DNA of 64,000 bases, from NCBI GenBank assembly GCA_018261615.1, contig JAGTSE010000002.1, positions 97,507-161,506 on the forward strand, in the 5' to 3' direction. The translations under genes were made by a program, and so were the position numbers. Under the pieces are notes generated by a model. It did no database searches. It was not told where the DNA came from and saw nothing but the letters and a program-made list of their open reading frames with translations. This stretch comes from Pseudomonadota bacterium (GTDB taxonomy: Bacteria; Pseudomonadota; Gammaproteobacteria; Enterobacterales; Enterobacteriaceae). Of the stretch, positions 9,525 to 18,841 are shown one piece after another. Positions within the stretch are counted from its first letter, which is position 1. The number at the start of each line of letters is the position of its first letter.

Positions 9525-9551
9525 AAAACGGGCCGCCCGAAGGCAGCCCGT
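9525..9551 (-). terminator. Intrinsic terminator of the isc operon
   Basis: On the minus strand ACGGGCTGCC, a TTCG tetraloop, and GGCGGCCCGT form a ten-base-pair stem with one mismatch, followed by TTT. It lies eight bases beyond the iscX stop codon and should end the isc transcript before pepB. Confidence 0.85.
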
Positions 9552-9558
9552 GAGATGA

Positions 9559-9759
9559 TTATGATGCTTCGTCTAACCAGACTAGCAGAATCGCTTCGAG
9601 AATTTTTTCATTCGATGCGTTCGGATCGTCGTCGAACTCTTCCAGCTCGCAGATCCATTGATGCATATCGGTGAAACGTACAGTTTTCGGGTCCACATCC
9701 GGGCGGCTATCGTACAGCGCCTCGCCGATTTCACGGCTGTCGGTCCATTTCAGTCCCAT
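9559..9759 (-). CDS. iscX: Fe-S cluster assembly regulator/iron donor IscX
   Basis: A 66-residue acidic protein that binds IscS and tunes Fe-S assembly, possibly as an iron donor or adaptor. The family segment [17 protein letters not shown] is present. The start chosen is the ATG at 9759, which gives the usual length. A longer reading frame from 9819 would overlap fdx by nearly 60 bases and adds residues absent from the family. It starts one base after the fdx stop, as expected for a tightly coupled operon. Confidence 0.95.
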   Translation of the reverse strand: MGLKWTDSREIGEALYDSRPDVDPKTVRFTDMHQWICELEEFDDDPNASNEKILEAILLVWLDEAS

Positions 9760-9760
9760 A

Positions 9761-10096
9761 TCAGTGCTCCCGCGCGTGGTTAATGGTGTAACGCGGGATC
9801 TCAACCACCAGATCTTCATCGGTGACGCGCGCCTGGCAGCTTAAACGGCTGTCCGGCTCCAGACCCCAGGCTTTATCCAGCATGTCGTCTTCGTCTTCAC
9901 TGCTTTCCGGCAAAGAGTCAAACCCTTCACGCACGAGGCAGTGGCAGGTGGTGCAGGCACATGATTTTTCGCAGGCATGCTCAATCTCAATACCGCCGCG
10001 CAGGGCAACATCAAGAATGGTTTCACCGCTCTTCGCTTCCAGAACTGCGCCATCCGGACAGAGATCCTGATGAGGCAGAAAAACAATTTTAGGCAT
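9761..10096 (-). CDS. fdx: [2Fe-2S] ferredoxin of the ISC system
   Basis: A 111-residue adrenodoxin-type ferredoxin that supplies electrons for cluster assembly on IscU. The ligands follow the family pattern: Cys42, Cys48 and Cys51 in [11 protein letters not shown], and Cys87. An acidic patch (SSEDEDDM) matches the IscS-binding surface. One base separates it from hscA upstream and one from iscX downstream. Confidence 0.97.
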   Translation of the reverse strand: MPKIVFLPHQDLCPDGAVLEAKSGETILDVALRGGIEIEHACEKSCACTTCHCLVREGFDSLPESSEDEDDMLDKAWGLEPDSRLSCQARVTDEDLVVEIPRYTINHAREH

Positions 10097-10097
10097 A

Positions 10098-11948
10098 TTA
10101 AACCTCGTCGACGGAATGGCCTTTCAGCGCAGTACGCACGGACTGATCCATACGGCGCGCGGCGAATTCCTGGGTTTGTTTATCTACGTTTTTAATAGCT
10201 TGTTCTATCGCTTCGGTATCATCGCCGTCTGCAACGCTGCGCAATTGCGCAACAGCCTCGTCGATAACCTCGCGCTCTGCGGCGCTTAACAGCACGGCAT
10301 CAGCGGCGAGCGCGCCAGTCAAACTTTCCAGCACGCGTGCGGCTTCCACTTTCTGCTCCGCCAGCATGCGCGCTTTCACGTCCTGCTCGGCGAAACTCAT
10401 GGAGTCCTTAATCATATTGGCGATTTCGCCATCGGTCAGGCCGTAGGACGGTTTCACCTGAATAGACGCTTCCACGCCGGTGGATTTCTCCATCGCCGTG
10501 ACGCTCAGCAGACCGTCGGCATCCACCTGGAAGGTGACACGAATATGCGCGCCGCCCGCCGGTAACGCCGGAATGCCACGCAGGGAAAAACGCGCCAGCG
10601 AACGGCAATCCGCCACCAGCTCCCGCTCGCCCTGCATCACATGGATAGACATTGCGGTCTGGCCATCTTTAAAGGTCGTGAACTCCTGGGCGCGGGCCAC
10701 CGGAATCGTGGTGTTACGCGGAATAACTTTTTCCACCAGTCCACCCATGGTTTCCAGCCCCAGCGACAGCGGGATGACATCCAGTAGCAGCATTTCGTTG
10801 TCCGGCTTGTTGCCGACCAGTATATCCGCCTGGATCGCCGCGCCAATCGCCACCACTTTATCCGGGTCGATGGAGGTTAGCGGCGGGCGACCGAAAAATT
10901 CCCCCACGCGCTCACGCACCAGCGGTACGCGGGTAGAACCTCCCACCATCACAACTTCCAGCACATCCTGCGCTTCCACGTCCGCATCTTTCAGCGCGCG
11001 ACGACAGGAGAGCAGCGTGCGTTTGACAAGCGTTGAGATCATCTCTTCAAACTGTGCGCGAGTTACCACGCCCTGCCAGCCAGCCACATCAACTGTCGTG
11101 CTGTCGGCATCGCTCAGCGCAATCTTGGCGGCAATCGCCGCATCCAAAAGTTCCCGTTGCTGACGCGCATCGCTGCGATCGGTAATGCCCGCCTGTTCAC
11201 TGATGTAATCTGCCAACAGGTGGTCAAAATCGTCGCCGCCGAGCGCGGAATCACCGCCGGTTGCCAACACTTCGAACACACCGCGGCTCAGACGCAGAAT
11301 AGAGATATCGAAAGTGCCGCCGCCAAGATCGTAAACGGCGATAACACCTTCTTTGCCGGAATCCAGACCGTAGGCAATCGCCGCCGCGGTCGGCTCATTG
11401 AGCAGACGCAGAACATGCAACCCGGCTAAACGCGCAGCATCTTTGGTGCCCTGACGCTGCGCATCGTCGAAATAGGCCGGAACGGTAATCACCACGCCAT
11501 CCAGCGCGCCGGAGAGCGTCTCCTGCGCGCGGGTAGCCAGCGTTTTCAGGATATCGGCAGAGACGCGAATCGGGTTGACCACGCCGCCGCGCGTCACAAT
11601 CATTGGCAGGCCGTTTTCGCTGGCCTGGAATTGCCACGGCAGATGCGGGTAACGCGCCTGAATATCCGCCAGACTTCGGCCCATCAGGCGTTTTACGGAG
11701 CTGATGGTATTGACCGAATCCAGCGCCGCATTGGCGCGCGCATCGTAACCGACAACGTGGCTGTCAGCCTGGTAATTAACCACTGAAGGGAGTAAATGAC
11801 GTCCGCCGCTGTCGGCCAGCGTTTCCGCCTGGCCGCTACGCACGGTAGCAACCAGTGAATTTGTGGTGCCGAGATCGATGCCCGCCGCCAGACGACGCTG
11901 ATGCGGCGCGACGCTCAGACCCGGCTCACTGATTTGTAATAAGGCCAT
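10098..11948 (-). CDS. hscA: Hsp70-type chaperone HscA
   Basis: A 616-residue specialised Hsp70, the same length as in E. coli. It recognises the LPPVK motif of IscU and, with HscB, drives release of the nascent cluster to target proteins. The N-terminal ATPase domain shows [12 protein letters not shown] at about residues 23-34, [15 protein letters not shown] near 200 and [10 protein letters not shown] near 340. The substrate-binding domain and a helical lid follow. It is preceded by hscB at 18 bp and followed by fdx after one base. Confidence 0.97.
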   Translation of the reverse strand: MALLQISEPGLSVAPHQRRLAAGIDLGTTNSLVATVRSGQAETLADSGGRHLLPSVVNYQADSHVVGYDARANAALDSVNTISSVKRLMGRSLADIQARYPHLPWQFQASENGLPMIVTRGGVVNPIRVSADILKTLATRAQETLSGALDGVVITVPAYFDDAQRQGTKDAARLAGLHVLRLLNEPTAAAIAYGLDSGKEGVIAVYDLGGGTFDISILRLSRGVFEVLATGGDSALGGDDFDHLLADYISEQAGITDRSDARQQRELLDAAIAAKIALSDADSTTVDVAGWQGVVTRAQFEEMISTLVKRTLLSCRRALKDADVEAQDVLEVVMVGGSTRVPLVRERVGEFFGRPPLTSIDPDKVVAIGAAIQADILVGNKPDNEMLLLDVIPLSLGLETMGGLVEKVIPRNTTIPVARAQEFTTFKDGQTAMSIHVMQGERELVADCRSLARFSLRGIPALPAGGAHIRVTFQVDADGLLSVTAMEKSTGVEASIQVKPSYGLTDGEIANMIKDSMSFAEQDVKARMLAEQKVEAARVLESLTGALAADAVLLSAAEREVIDEAVAQLRSVADGDDTEAIEQAIKNVDKQTQEFAARRMDQSVRTALKGHSVDEV

Positions 11949-11966
11949 TATGTGCTTCCAAAAAAA

Positions 11967-12482
11967 TTAAAAACCGAGCAGTTTTTCTTCGAGTTGTTCT
12001 GTTGCGCTGCGCAGTTTATCGAGAAAACGCAGTTTACGCACGGTATCCGCCGCTACGTCCCACGCCTGATTGTCGAGTTGTTCCACCATCTGCTGGTGGC
12101 GGGCGTCGTTCATCCCTTTTACCCGCTTCTGGAACGTCTCCAGCCGGGCGCTATCTTCCGCACGCTCAATCTCATCCAGCTCTTCACGCAGCTCAAGCTG
12201 CTCCATTAAAAAGGCGGTGTCGCGAACGGTATGCTGCTCAGAGGCTAAATCGAAGCCATGCAGCGACAGCAGATATTCCGCGCGGGAGAGAGGATTGCGC
12301 AGGGTTTGCCACGCCTGATTAATGGTAGCGGATTGCTGTACCGCAGCCAGTTGTTCCGCCTGCGGGCGGCTGGCAAAGCGATCGGGGTGGAACTGCCGTT
12401 GCAGATCCTGGAAACGTGTCGCCAGCGCCTGAACGTCAAGCGGATATTGGGCCGGCAACCCAAAGAGGGTAAAGTAATCCAT
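11967..12482 (-). CDS. hscB: J-domain co-chaperone HscB
   Basis: A 171-residue J-protein that delivers IscU to HscA and stimulates its ATPase. The N-terminal J domain carries HPDRF (the HPD catalytic motif, about residues 32-36), and the C-terminal three-helix domain binds IscU. The start is the ATG at 12482, giving the family N-terminus [11 protein letters not shown] frame open up to 12584 adds an unrelated extension and is rejected. It lies between iscA and hscA in the operon. Confidence 0.96.
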   Translation of the reverse strand: MDYFTLFGLPAQYPLDVQALATRFQDLQRQFHPDRFASRPQAEQLAAVQQSATINQAWQTLRNPLSRAEYLLSLHGFDLASEQHTVRDTAFLMEQLELREELDEIERAEDSARLETFQKRVKGMNDARHQQMVEQLDNQAWDVAADTVRKLRFLDKLRSATEQLEEKLLGF

Positions 12483-12553
12483 AACAATTCCGGGTGTGCA
12501 ATCGAAGCAAACCCCACGCGCAGCATGCTGCGGTGGGGTCAATGGGTAGGCGA

Positions 12554-12877
12554 TCAGACGTTGAAGCTTTCGCCGCAACCGCACTCGTCTTTGACGTTAG
12601 GGTTGGTAAATTTAAACCCTTCGTTCAGGCCTTCTTTGACAAAGTCCAGTTGAGTGCCGTCGAGGAATTGCAGGCTTTTGCCGTCAACCACTACCTTCAC
12701 GCCTTTGTCTTCGAACACCGTATCTTCTTCGGTCGGCGCGTCAACAAACTCCAGCACGTAGGCCATACCAGAACAACCGGAGGTTCTGACCCCCAGACGC
12801 AGGCCAAACCCTTTGCCACGGTTGGCCAGGAAGGTATTTACTCGCGCGGCAGCACTGTCGCTCAGGCTAATGGACAT
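12554..12877 (-). CDS. iscA: A-type Fe-S carrier protein IscA
   Basis: A 107-residue A-type carrier that passes clusters or iron to apoproteins. The three conserved cysteines are present: one in TSGCSGMAY and two in DECGCGE near the C-terminus. Its ribosome-binding site (GGAGG) lies just upstream at about 12886-12890, within the 17-bp gap to iscU. Confidence 0.97.
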   Translation of the reverse strand: MSISLSDSAAARVNTFLANRGKGFGLRLGVRTSGCSGMAYVLEFVDAPTEEDTVFEDKGVKVVVDGKSLQFLDGTQLDFVKEGLNEGFKFTNPNVKDECGCGESFNV

Positions 12878-12894
12878 GACAACAACCTCCTGCC

Positions 12895-13281
12895 TTATTT
12901 CGCTTCTTGTTTGCTTTTGTAGTCCGCAATCGCGGCTTTGATCGCATCTTCCGCCAGGATAGAGCAGTGGATTTTCACCGGCGGCAACTCCAGCTCTTCA
13001 GCGATATCGGTATTTTTGATCGCCTGCGCTTCGTCCAGAGACTTGCCTTTCACCCATTCGGTTACCAGCGAGCTGGAAGCGATCGCCGAGCCGCAACCGT
13101 AGGTTTTGAAACGCGCGTCTTCTATGATGCCTTTATCGTTAACTTTGATTTGCAGCTTCATGACGTCGCCACACGCTGGCGCGCCAACCATGCCGCTACC
13201 GACACTGTCGTCGCCGTTGTCAAACGAGCCAACATTGCGCGGATTTTCGTAGTGATCGATTACTTTTTCGCTATAAGCCAT
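12895..13281 (-). CDS. iscU: Fe-S cluster scaffold IscU
   Basis: A 128-residue scaffold on which IscS-derived sulfur and iron are assembled. The ligands Cys37 (APACGD), Cys63 (YGCGSA) and Cys106 (IHCSIL) and the HscA recognition motif LPPVK just before the last are all present. The ATG at 13281 gives the exact family length; the extension to 13305 is not part of the known protein. An AGGAG precedes the start. Confidence 0.97.
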   Translation of the reverse strand: MAYSEKVIDHYENPRNVGSFDNGDDSVGSGMVGAPACGDVMKLQIKVNDKGIIEDARFKTYGCGSAIASSSLVTEWVKGKSLDEAQAIKNTDIAEELELPPVKIHCSILAEDAIKAAIADYKSKQEAK

Positions 13282-13311
13282 GATTAAATTCTCCTGTTTC
13301 CGCAACCGTTA

Positions 13312-14526
13312 TTAGTGATGAGCCCATTCGATGGAGTTAATATCCACGCCCTGTTTGAACATTTCCCACAGCGGAGAGAGTTCGCGCAGACGGCCGATGG
13401 ATTTACGCACCAGTTCGATGGTGTAGTCGATCTCTTCAACGGTGGTAAAACGACCTAAAGAGAAACGGATGGAGCTGTGCGCCAGCTCATCGCTCATACC
13501 CAGTGCACGCAGCACGTAGGACGGTTCCAGGCTTGCGGAAGTACAGGCAGAACCGGAAGAAACAGCCAGATCTTTCAGCGCCATGATCAGCGACTCGCCT
13601 TCAACGTAGTTAAAGCTGACGTTGAGGATGTTCGGTGCGCCGTGCTCAAGATCGCCGTTCAGGTAAACTTCTTCGATATCGTTGATGCCGTTCCACAGAC
13701 GGCTACGCAGACCGCGCAGACGCTCCATTTCGCTCGCCATCTCTTCTTTGGCGATACGGTAAGCTTCGCCCATGCCGACGATCTGGTGAACAGGCAACGT
13801 ACCGGAACGCATACCGCGCTCGTGACCGCCACCGTGCATCTGCGCTTCAATACGGATACGCGGTTTACGGCGTACGTACAGAGCGCCAATGCCTTTCGGC
13901 CCATAGATTTTATGGCCGGAGAAAGACATCAGATCGACTTTCAGCTGGCTTAAGTCGATCGGCAGTTTGCCCACGCTCTGAGTAGCATCAACGTGATAAA
14001 CGATGCCGCGAGCACGGCACATTTCGCCGATGGTTGCGATATCCTGCACCACGCCGATTTCGTTGTTCACATGCATAATGGAGACGAGGATGGTGTCGTC
14101 ACGCATCGCCGCTTCCAGCTCTTTCAGATCGATAATGCCGTTGCGTTGCGGGGCGAGGTAAGTCACTTCAAACCCTTCGCGCTCAAGCTGGCGACAGGTG
14201 TCCAGCACGGCTTTGTGTTCGGTTTTGCTGGTGATGATGTGCTTGCCTTTTTTCTGATAAAAGTTGGCAGCACCTTTGATCGCCAGGTTATCGGATTCGG
14301 TCGCGCCGGAGGTGAAGACGATTTCGCGCGGGTCAGCCCCCACCAGTTCAGCGATCTGGTTACGGGCGATATCTACCGCTTCTTCAGCTTGCCAGCCAAA
14401 ACGGTGTGAACGGGAGGCTGGGTTACCAAAGGTCCCGTCCAGAGTGAGAAACTGCATCATTTTCTCGGCAACACGCGGATCCACCGGCGTAGTTGCGGAG
14501 TAATCGAGATAGATCGGTAATTTCAT
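13312..14526 (-). CDS. iscS: Cysteine desulfurase IscS
   Basis: A 404-residue PLP enzyme that converts cysteine to alanine and hands persulfide sulfur to IscU, TusA, ThiI and others. The PLP lysine lies in [12 protein letters not shown] and the catalytic Cys loop in [14 protein letters not shown]. The length equals that of E. coli IscS. It is the second gene of the operon, 120 bp after iscR, and that gap contains a strong hairpin (14599-14619). Confidence 0.98.
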   Translation of the reverse strand: MKLPIYLDYSATTPVDPRVAEKMMQFLTLDGTFGNPASRSHRFGWQAEEAVDIARNQIAELVGADPREIVFTSGATESDNLAIKGAANFYQKKGKHIITSKTEHKAVLDTCRQLEREGFEVTYLAPQRNGIIDLKELEAAMRDDTILVSIMHVNNEIGVVQDIATIGEMCRARGIVYHVDATQSVGKLPIDLSQLKVDLMSFSGHKIYGPKGIGALYVRRKPRIRIEAQMHGGGHERGMRSGTLPVHQIVGMGEAYRIAKEEMASEMERLRGLRSRLWNGINDIEEVYLNGDLEHGAPNILNVSFNYVEGESLIMALKDLAVSSGSACTSASLEPSYVLRALGMSDELAHSSIRFSLGRFTTVEEIDYTIELVRKSIGRLRELSPLWEMFKQGVDINSIEWAHH

Positions 14527-14598
14527 TGCTCTTTAAACTCCGTACATCGCTCTAATGCAAGGAATCAGGCAACCGGCTGGATGTACGACCGTGTTAAC

Positions 14599-14619
14599 GG
14601 GGCACATATGATGTGCCCC
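14599..14619 (-). promoter_or_regulatory. iscR-iscS intergenic hairpin
   Basis: GGGGCACAT, a three-base loop, and ATGTGCCCC make a perfect 9-bp stem between iscR and iscS, with no T tract. In E. coli a structured segment at this place protects iscR mRNA when the small RNA RyhB directs decay of the iscSUA part. The position and strength suggest the same role here; that role is inferred. Confidence 0.65.
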
Positions 14620-14646
14620 GGCCCAATTCTGAATACTGTTTTTTTA

Positions 14647-15138
14647 TTATGCGCGCAGTTTAACGTCGATAGCGTCTTGTACGCGGGTGGTGCGATGGGA
14701 TTCAGTGCTGTGCTGACGATCGGACACATCGAGAATTTCCTGGTTATTGACCAGTTCACCCAGTGTGATGTTGTTGAGGAAACCGGTCAGACGGTCGCTC
14801 AGATCGCGCCACAGTGCATGGGTCAGACACTTATCACCACCCTGGCAGCCGCTTTTACCCTGGCAACGGGTTGCGTCTACCGATTCGTCAACGGCGCTGA
14901 TCACTTCGCCCACGGCGATACTGCTCGCATCTTTGCCCAGCAGATAACCACCGCCAGGACCACGCACGCTGGACACCAGACCATTTTTGCGCAGACGGGA
15001 AAACAACTGCTCCAGGTAGGACAGGGAAATTCCCTGACGCTCAGAAATATCAGCCAACGGAACCGGGCCCGCTTCGGAGTTGAGTGCAACGTCCAGCATT
15101 GCGGTCACGGCATAACGCCCTTTCGATGTCAGTCTCAT
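14647..15138 (-). CDS. iscR: Fe-S sensing regulator IscR (Rrf2 family)
   Basis: A 163-residue Rrf2-type winged-helix regulator that represses isc when it carries a [2Fe-2S] cluster. The cluster ligands Cys92, Cys98 and Cys104 and His107 ([17 protein letters not shown]) are all in place. The helix-turn-helix lies at about residues 28-50 ([18 protein letters not shown]). It is the first gene of the isc operon and sits downstream of two IscR sites, giving negative autoregulation. Confidence 0.98.
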   Translation of the reverse strand: MRLTSKGRYAVTAMLDVALNSEAGPVPLADISERQGISLSYLEQLFSRLRKNGLVSSVRGPGGGYLLGKDASSIAVGEVISAVDESVDATRCQGKSGCQGGDKCLTHALWRDLSDRLTGFLNNITLGELVNNQEILDVSDRQHSTESHRTTRVQDAIDVKLRA

Positions 15139-15218
15139 GTCTTACAAGCCTCAAACTCGCCCCTGCCCGGGGTATATTATTTAATATGTTAATGTTGCAT
15201 AGCGGTTGCAAGTCTGAC

Positions 15219-15243
15219 ATTCCCGACTAATTTGGTCAACTAT
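15219..15243 (-). promoter_or_regulatory. IscR type 1 binding site, proximal
   Basis: Read on the minus strand, the 25-mer starts ATAGTTGACCAAATTAGTC and ends GGGAAT. It matches the known type 1 IscR consensus (ATASYYGACTRWWWYAGTCRRSTAT) at all but two positions. It covers the promoter region of iscR and abuts the second site exactly. Confidence 0.85.
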
Positions 15244-15268
15244 TTAGTTGACTAAATTAGTCAGGTAT
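15244..15268 (-). promoter_or_regulatory. IscR type 1 binding site, distal
   Basis: Read on the minus strand, the 25-mer starts ATACCTGACTAATTTAGTC and ends AACTAA. It departs from the type 1 consensus only at the last base. It adjoins the proximal site with no gap, so two IscR dimers could sit side by side. Confidence 0.87.
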
Positions 15269-15360
15269 TTGGCTTTTCGTGCCCAACCTAAATGCCGGGT
15301 GCCGCGTTACCCTGTCCGGCCTACGGGCACGGGGCTTGTCGACTGATGAGTGCAGGCAAA

Positions 15361-16089
15361 TCACGCTTTATGCTGCTGCTCAATGGAGGCCAGAATACCG
15401 CGCAGGATATTCAGTTCCTGGCTTTCCGGACGCGCACGAGTGAACAGACGGCGCAGCTTGTTCATCACTTGGCCTGGGTGGTTTTCGCGGATAAAACCGG
15501 TCGCCAGCAACGTCTTTTCCAGGTGCTCGTAAAAGCGTTCAAGATCGTCGACCAGCGGGTACGGCGTCTCTTCATGTTCTGCAGAAGATTCGCTCTCCTG
15601 CGTTCCCAGCCAGGCCATACGCACTTCATAAGCGATGACTTGCACCGCCATCGCCAGGTTCAGTGAACTGTATTCCGGGTTAGCGGCAATCGCCACATGA
15701 TAATGGCACTTTTGCAGTTCTTCATTCGTCAGACCGACACGCTCGCGGCCGAACACCAGCGCCACCGGCGCGTGTTCTGCTTCAGCGACGCCTTTCAACC
15801 CGCATTCGCGCGGATCGAGCATCGGCCACGGCAGCGTACGTGAGCGCGCACTGGTGCCAACGACCAGGCTACAACCGGCCAGTGCTTCATCCAGCGTATC
15901 GACAATGCGCGCACTGCCGATAACATCGCTGGCACCGGCCGCCAGCGCGATGGCCTGTGAATCCGGTTTAACCAGCGGGTTAACCAGCCACAGATTCGTC
16001 AACCCCATTGTTTTCATTGCACGGGCAACAGAGCCCATGTTGCCGGTGTGGGAGGTTTCCACCAGTACGATTCGAATATTTTGCAGCAT
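15361..16089 (-). CDS. trmJ: tRNA (cytidine/uridine-32-2'-O)-methyltransferase TrmJ
   Basis: A 242-residue SPOUT methyltransferase that modifies position 32 in the tRNA anticodon loop using S-adenosylmethionine. The trefoil-knot signatures are present: the N-terminal [20 protein letters not shown], the central [16 protein letters not shown] and the knot segment [14 protein letters not shown]. The C-terminal extension typical of TrmJ follows. It lies upstream of iscR on the same strand and diverges from suhB. Confidence 0.95.
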   Translation of the reverse strand: MLQNIRIVLVETSHTGNMGSVARAMKTMGLTNLWLVNPLVKPDSQAIALAAGASDVIGSARIVDTLDEALAGCSLVVGTSARSRTLPWPMLDPRECGLKGVAEAEHAPVALVFGRERVGLTNEELQKCHYHVAIAANPEYSSLNLAMAVQVIAYEVRMAWLGTQESESSAEHEETPYPLVDDLERFYEHLEKTLLATGFIRENHPGQVMNKLRRLFTRARPESQELNILRGILASIEQQHKA

Positions 16090-16207
16090 AGGTTTTCAAC
16101 GGCTAAAGAATATTCGAGCATATTATCATAAACCGAAGACATATTCCGAATTGGCTGCTATCATGTGCGCCGTTTTCCCGTTCTTTAACATCCAGTGAGA
16201 GAGACCG

Positions 16208-17011
16208 ATGCATCCGATGCTGAACATCGCCGTGCGTGCTGCGCGCAAGGCGGGTAATTTAATTGCCAAAAACTACGAAACGCCCGACGCCGTAGAAACC
16301 AGCCAGAAAGGCAGCAATGATTTCGTGACCAACGTTGATAAAGCTGCTGAAGCAGTGATTATTGATACCATCCGCAAATCTTACCCGCAACACACCATTA
16401 TCACCGAAGAGAGTGGCGAGCACGAAGGCACTGACCAGGATGTGCAATGGGTTATCGATCCACTGGATGGCACCACCAACTTCATCAAACGTCTGCCGCA
16501 CTTCGCGGTATCTATCGCCGTTCGTATTAAAGGCCGCACCGAAGTTGCGGTGGTTTACGATCCGATGCGTAACGAACTTTTCACTGCAACCCGTGGCCAG
16601 GGCGCACAGCTTAACGGCTACCGTCTGCGCGGCAGCAATGCGCGCGATCTGGATGGCACCATTCTGGCGACCGGTTTCCCGTTCAAAGCAAAACAGCACG
16701 CGACGACCTACATTAACGTTGTCGGCAAACTGTTTACCGAATGCGCGGACTTCCGCCGCACCGGTTCCGCTGCGCTGGATCTGGCCTATGTTGCCGCAGG
16801 CCGCGTTGATGGTTTCTTTGAAATCGCGCTGAAACCGTGGGATTTCGCCGCAGGGGATCTGCTGGTGCGTGAAGCAGGCGGCCTGGTCTGTGATTTCACC
16901 GGCGGCCACAACTACATGATGACCGGCAACATCGTTGCGGGTAACCCGCGTGTAGTAAAAGCCATGCTGGCCAACATGCGCGAAGAACTGAGCGACGCGC
17001 TGAAACGCTAA
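16208..17011 (+). CDS. suhB: Inositol-1-monophosphatase / Nus factor SuhB
   Basis: A 267-residue Mg-dependent phosphatase that also joins the rRNA antitermination complex with NusA/NusG. The metal-binding motif VIDPLDGTTNFI (about residues 81-92) and the second motif KPWDFAAGDLLVREAGG (about 209-225) are intact. The start MHPMLNIAVR matches E. coli, with a GAGAGA sequence just upstream. It is divergent from trmJ and followed by REP sequences. Confidence 0.97.
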   Translation: MHPMLNIAVRAARKAGNLIAKNYETPDAVETSQKGSNDFVTNVDKAAEAVIIDTIRKSYPQHTIITEESGEHEGTDQDVQWVIDPLDGTTNFIKRLPHFAVSIAVRIKGRTEVAVVYDPMRNELFTATRGQGAQLNGYRLRGSNARDLDGTILATGFPFKAKQHATTYINVVGKLFTECADFRRTGSAALDLAYVAAGRVDGFFEIALKPWDFAAGDLLVREAGGLVCDFTGGHNYMMTGNIVAGNPRVVKAMLANMREELSDALKR

Positions 17012-17019
17012 GATGTTTA

Positions 17020-17102
17020 TTGCCCGATGGCGCTACGCTTATCGGGCCTACAGCTTGCGTACTCCGTCATAGTTCGTGCATGTCGCGTAAGCCGCCATCC
17101 GG
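17020..17102. repeat. REP pair after suhB
   Basis: TGCCCGATGGCGCTACGCTT with its paired strand ATCGGGCCTAC (17021-17051) and an inverted half GTAAGCCGCCATCCGG (17087-17102) form a BIME-like unit between the convergent suhB and the NicO transporter gene. Confidence 0.8.
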
Positions 17103-17107
17103 TACTC

Positions 17108-18088
17108 TCAAAACGGCCGCAAACCGCCGCCCGGCGGTAACGCGCTGATCCACATCACCACCGCCGCACTTATCAACAACACGCCTCCCGCCAGTGCCAG
17201 CGTTGTCCAGCCCACCTGTCGCCATAATACCGGCGTCTGATGACCGCTGAGTTTTACCGCCAACTGACGAAAACCATGTACCAGCAGCGCCAGCGCACTG
17301 ATGGTCAGTGACGTGCCAGCCGCCATCACCAACGCTGACACTACGCCCCAGGCAAAAACGCCAATTACTTTGCTGAACAGCAACACCATGATCGCGCCGG
17401 AGCACGGGCGCATTCCCATGGATAACACAATCATTAACCTGGCTCGCCAGTCTTCACCGCTTTGCAGTTGCGAAGAAGTCGGCAAATGCTGATGCCCGCA
17501 ACCACAGCCGTCGTGATGCATATGATGCCGCGTAAATGCGCGAAACACCGTTTTTTGCCGCAGAGCAAATAGCTTTTTCAGCGCTCGCCAGCACAACATC
17601 AGCCCCAGCACGCCGACCAACAGGTAACTGCCCTTCTCCAGCCAGTAACCGCTTAAATGCAGTTGCCGTGCAGGTAACGCCAGGATGTTCAGCACCACCA
17701 CCACTAACGTAACCGCCACCAACCCCTGTAACAGCGAGGAAGCCAGCGTCAGCATAATGCCGGAACGCAATTTAGAGGGGTGCGTAGCAAGCCAGGTGGC
17801 GATCACCACTTTACCGTGTCCGGGCCCCAGCGCATGCAATACGCCATAGACAAAGCTGAACAACAGTAGCGAACCGCCCGCTTTGGTCGGGTTCTCCGCC
17901 ACCGCTTTCAGCAATGCGCTCATTTGCATATTCACATTGCGCTGCCAGACCACGCTTTTGATCATCACCTGCGGCCACGCCTGCCACAGCCAGAAACCGG
18001 CAATGAGTGCGCACAGCATAAACAGCAGCAGCGGCCACCATGCCAGCAGGCGGCGGGAACAGGGACGAACACCGGCTATCACTGACAT
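17108..18088 (-). CDS. NicO-family metal transporter, ZevB-like
   Basis: A 326-residue inner-membrane protein of the nickel/cobalt transporter (NicO) superfamily with about seven hydrophobic segments. The first membrane motif VLHALGPGHGK carries His85 and His91, the family's metal-pathway histidines. A cytoplasmic His/Cys-rich stretch HHMHHDGCGCGHQH lies near residues 188-201, and the second motif is GMRPCSGAIMVLLF. Its 5' end overlaps the upstream DUF1007 gene by 10 bases, the arrangement of Haemophilus zevAB, which is linked to zinc. Transport of Zn, Ni or Co is inferred from family; the actual ion cannot be read from sequence. Confidence 0.85.
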   Translation of the reverse strand: MSVIAGVRPCSRRLLAWWPLLLFMLCALIAGFWLWQAWPQVMIKSVVWQRNVNMQMSALLKAVAENPTKAGGSLLLFSFVYGVLHALGPGHGKVVIATWLATHPSKLRSGIMLTLASSLLQGLVAVTLVVVVLNILALPARQLHLSGYWLEKGSYLLVGVLGLMLCWRALKKLFALRQKTVFRAFTRHHMHHDGCGCGHQHLPTSSQLQSGEDWRARLMIVLSMGMRPCSGAIMVLLFSKVIGVFAWGVVSALVMAAGTSLTISALALLVHGFRQLAVKLSGHQTPVLWRQVGWTTLALAGGVLLISAAVVMWISALPPGGGLRPF

Positions 18089-18717
18089 GAGAGGGTCACC
18101 GTCTGCGCAAATTGTTTGCCTAATTCCATGTCTTCCTCCGGCGCATCGGCTTTGTCCAGCGACTGCGCATAATTCAGCACTTCTTCGCCGGGTTTAGGAG
18201 TATGAACGGCCAGCTTACAGGATTTCTGCAACTCTGCAGGCAGCGCCGCATCGCTCGCTTTGTCGTAACTCATATCGACAAAATAGGTGGGATCAAACGT
18301 AGAAAAAGTATATTGCTGGCCGCCAAGCTGCTGCGGCTCGGCGAGGGGCAGGATAAACGTCAGCACCGCCTGATGCCCTTCGCGCTCCATACCGTATTCC
18401 GTCGGACGGTTGAGGAATTTTACTTTCTGCCCGTTGTGCCAGACCTCAGTAAAATAGTGCTGACCAAGCACATTAGCCATCACTTCCGCCGCCAGTTTTT
18501 TCCACACCTCATCACCTGGCTGTGCATTGCCCGCATCATAAAGCAGATCCGCCGAGGTGATCTCATCCATCGTCCAGCGCATTTTCAGGCCGGAAAAATG
18601 TCCATTATCTGCTAACACTTGTGTTTTCAGCCGGATAAAACTATGTGGGTGCGCACTTACCGTAAACGATAAAAGTGCGAGAAACACGCCCGTGACGCAT
18701 TGTTTAACTACTTGCAT
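18079..18717 (-). CDS. DUF1007 family periplasmic protein, ZevA-like
   Basis: A 212-residue exported protein. The signal peptide (about residues 1-22) ends at SAHP, leaving a mature N-terminus HPHSFI that is typical of DUF1007 proteins and could bind a metal through its histidines. The remainder is a soluble domain with MRWTMDEITSADLLYD. It is translationally overlapped by the NicO transporter gene and probably works with it as a periplasmic partner. Zinc is the substrate proposed for the Haemophilus pair; here this is inference. Confidence 0.82.
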   Translation of the reverse strand: MQVVKQCVTGVFLALLSFTVSAHPHSFIRLKTQVLADNGHFSGLKMRWTMDEITSADLLYDAGNAQPGDEVWKKLAAEVMANVLGQHYFTEVWHNGQKVKFLNRPTEYGMEREGHQAVLTFILPLAEPQQLGGQQYTFSTFDPTYFVDMSYDKASDAALPAELQKSCKLAVHTPKPGEEVLNYAQSLDKADAPEEDMELGKQFAQTVTLSCQ

Positions 18718-18841
18718 CTGTTCCTCACGTGAAAAATTCTGTGATGCTCTCCGGCAATCCTGAATGAAAGCGTCGCAGCTTCGCTATCGCTGAGCATACC
18801 TTTAACTACGCTTATCAAACACCCTAACTGGAATCTGACAG

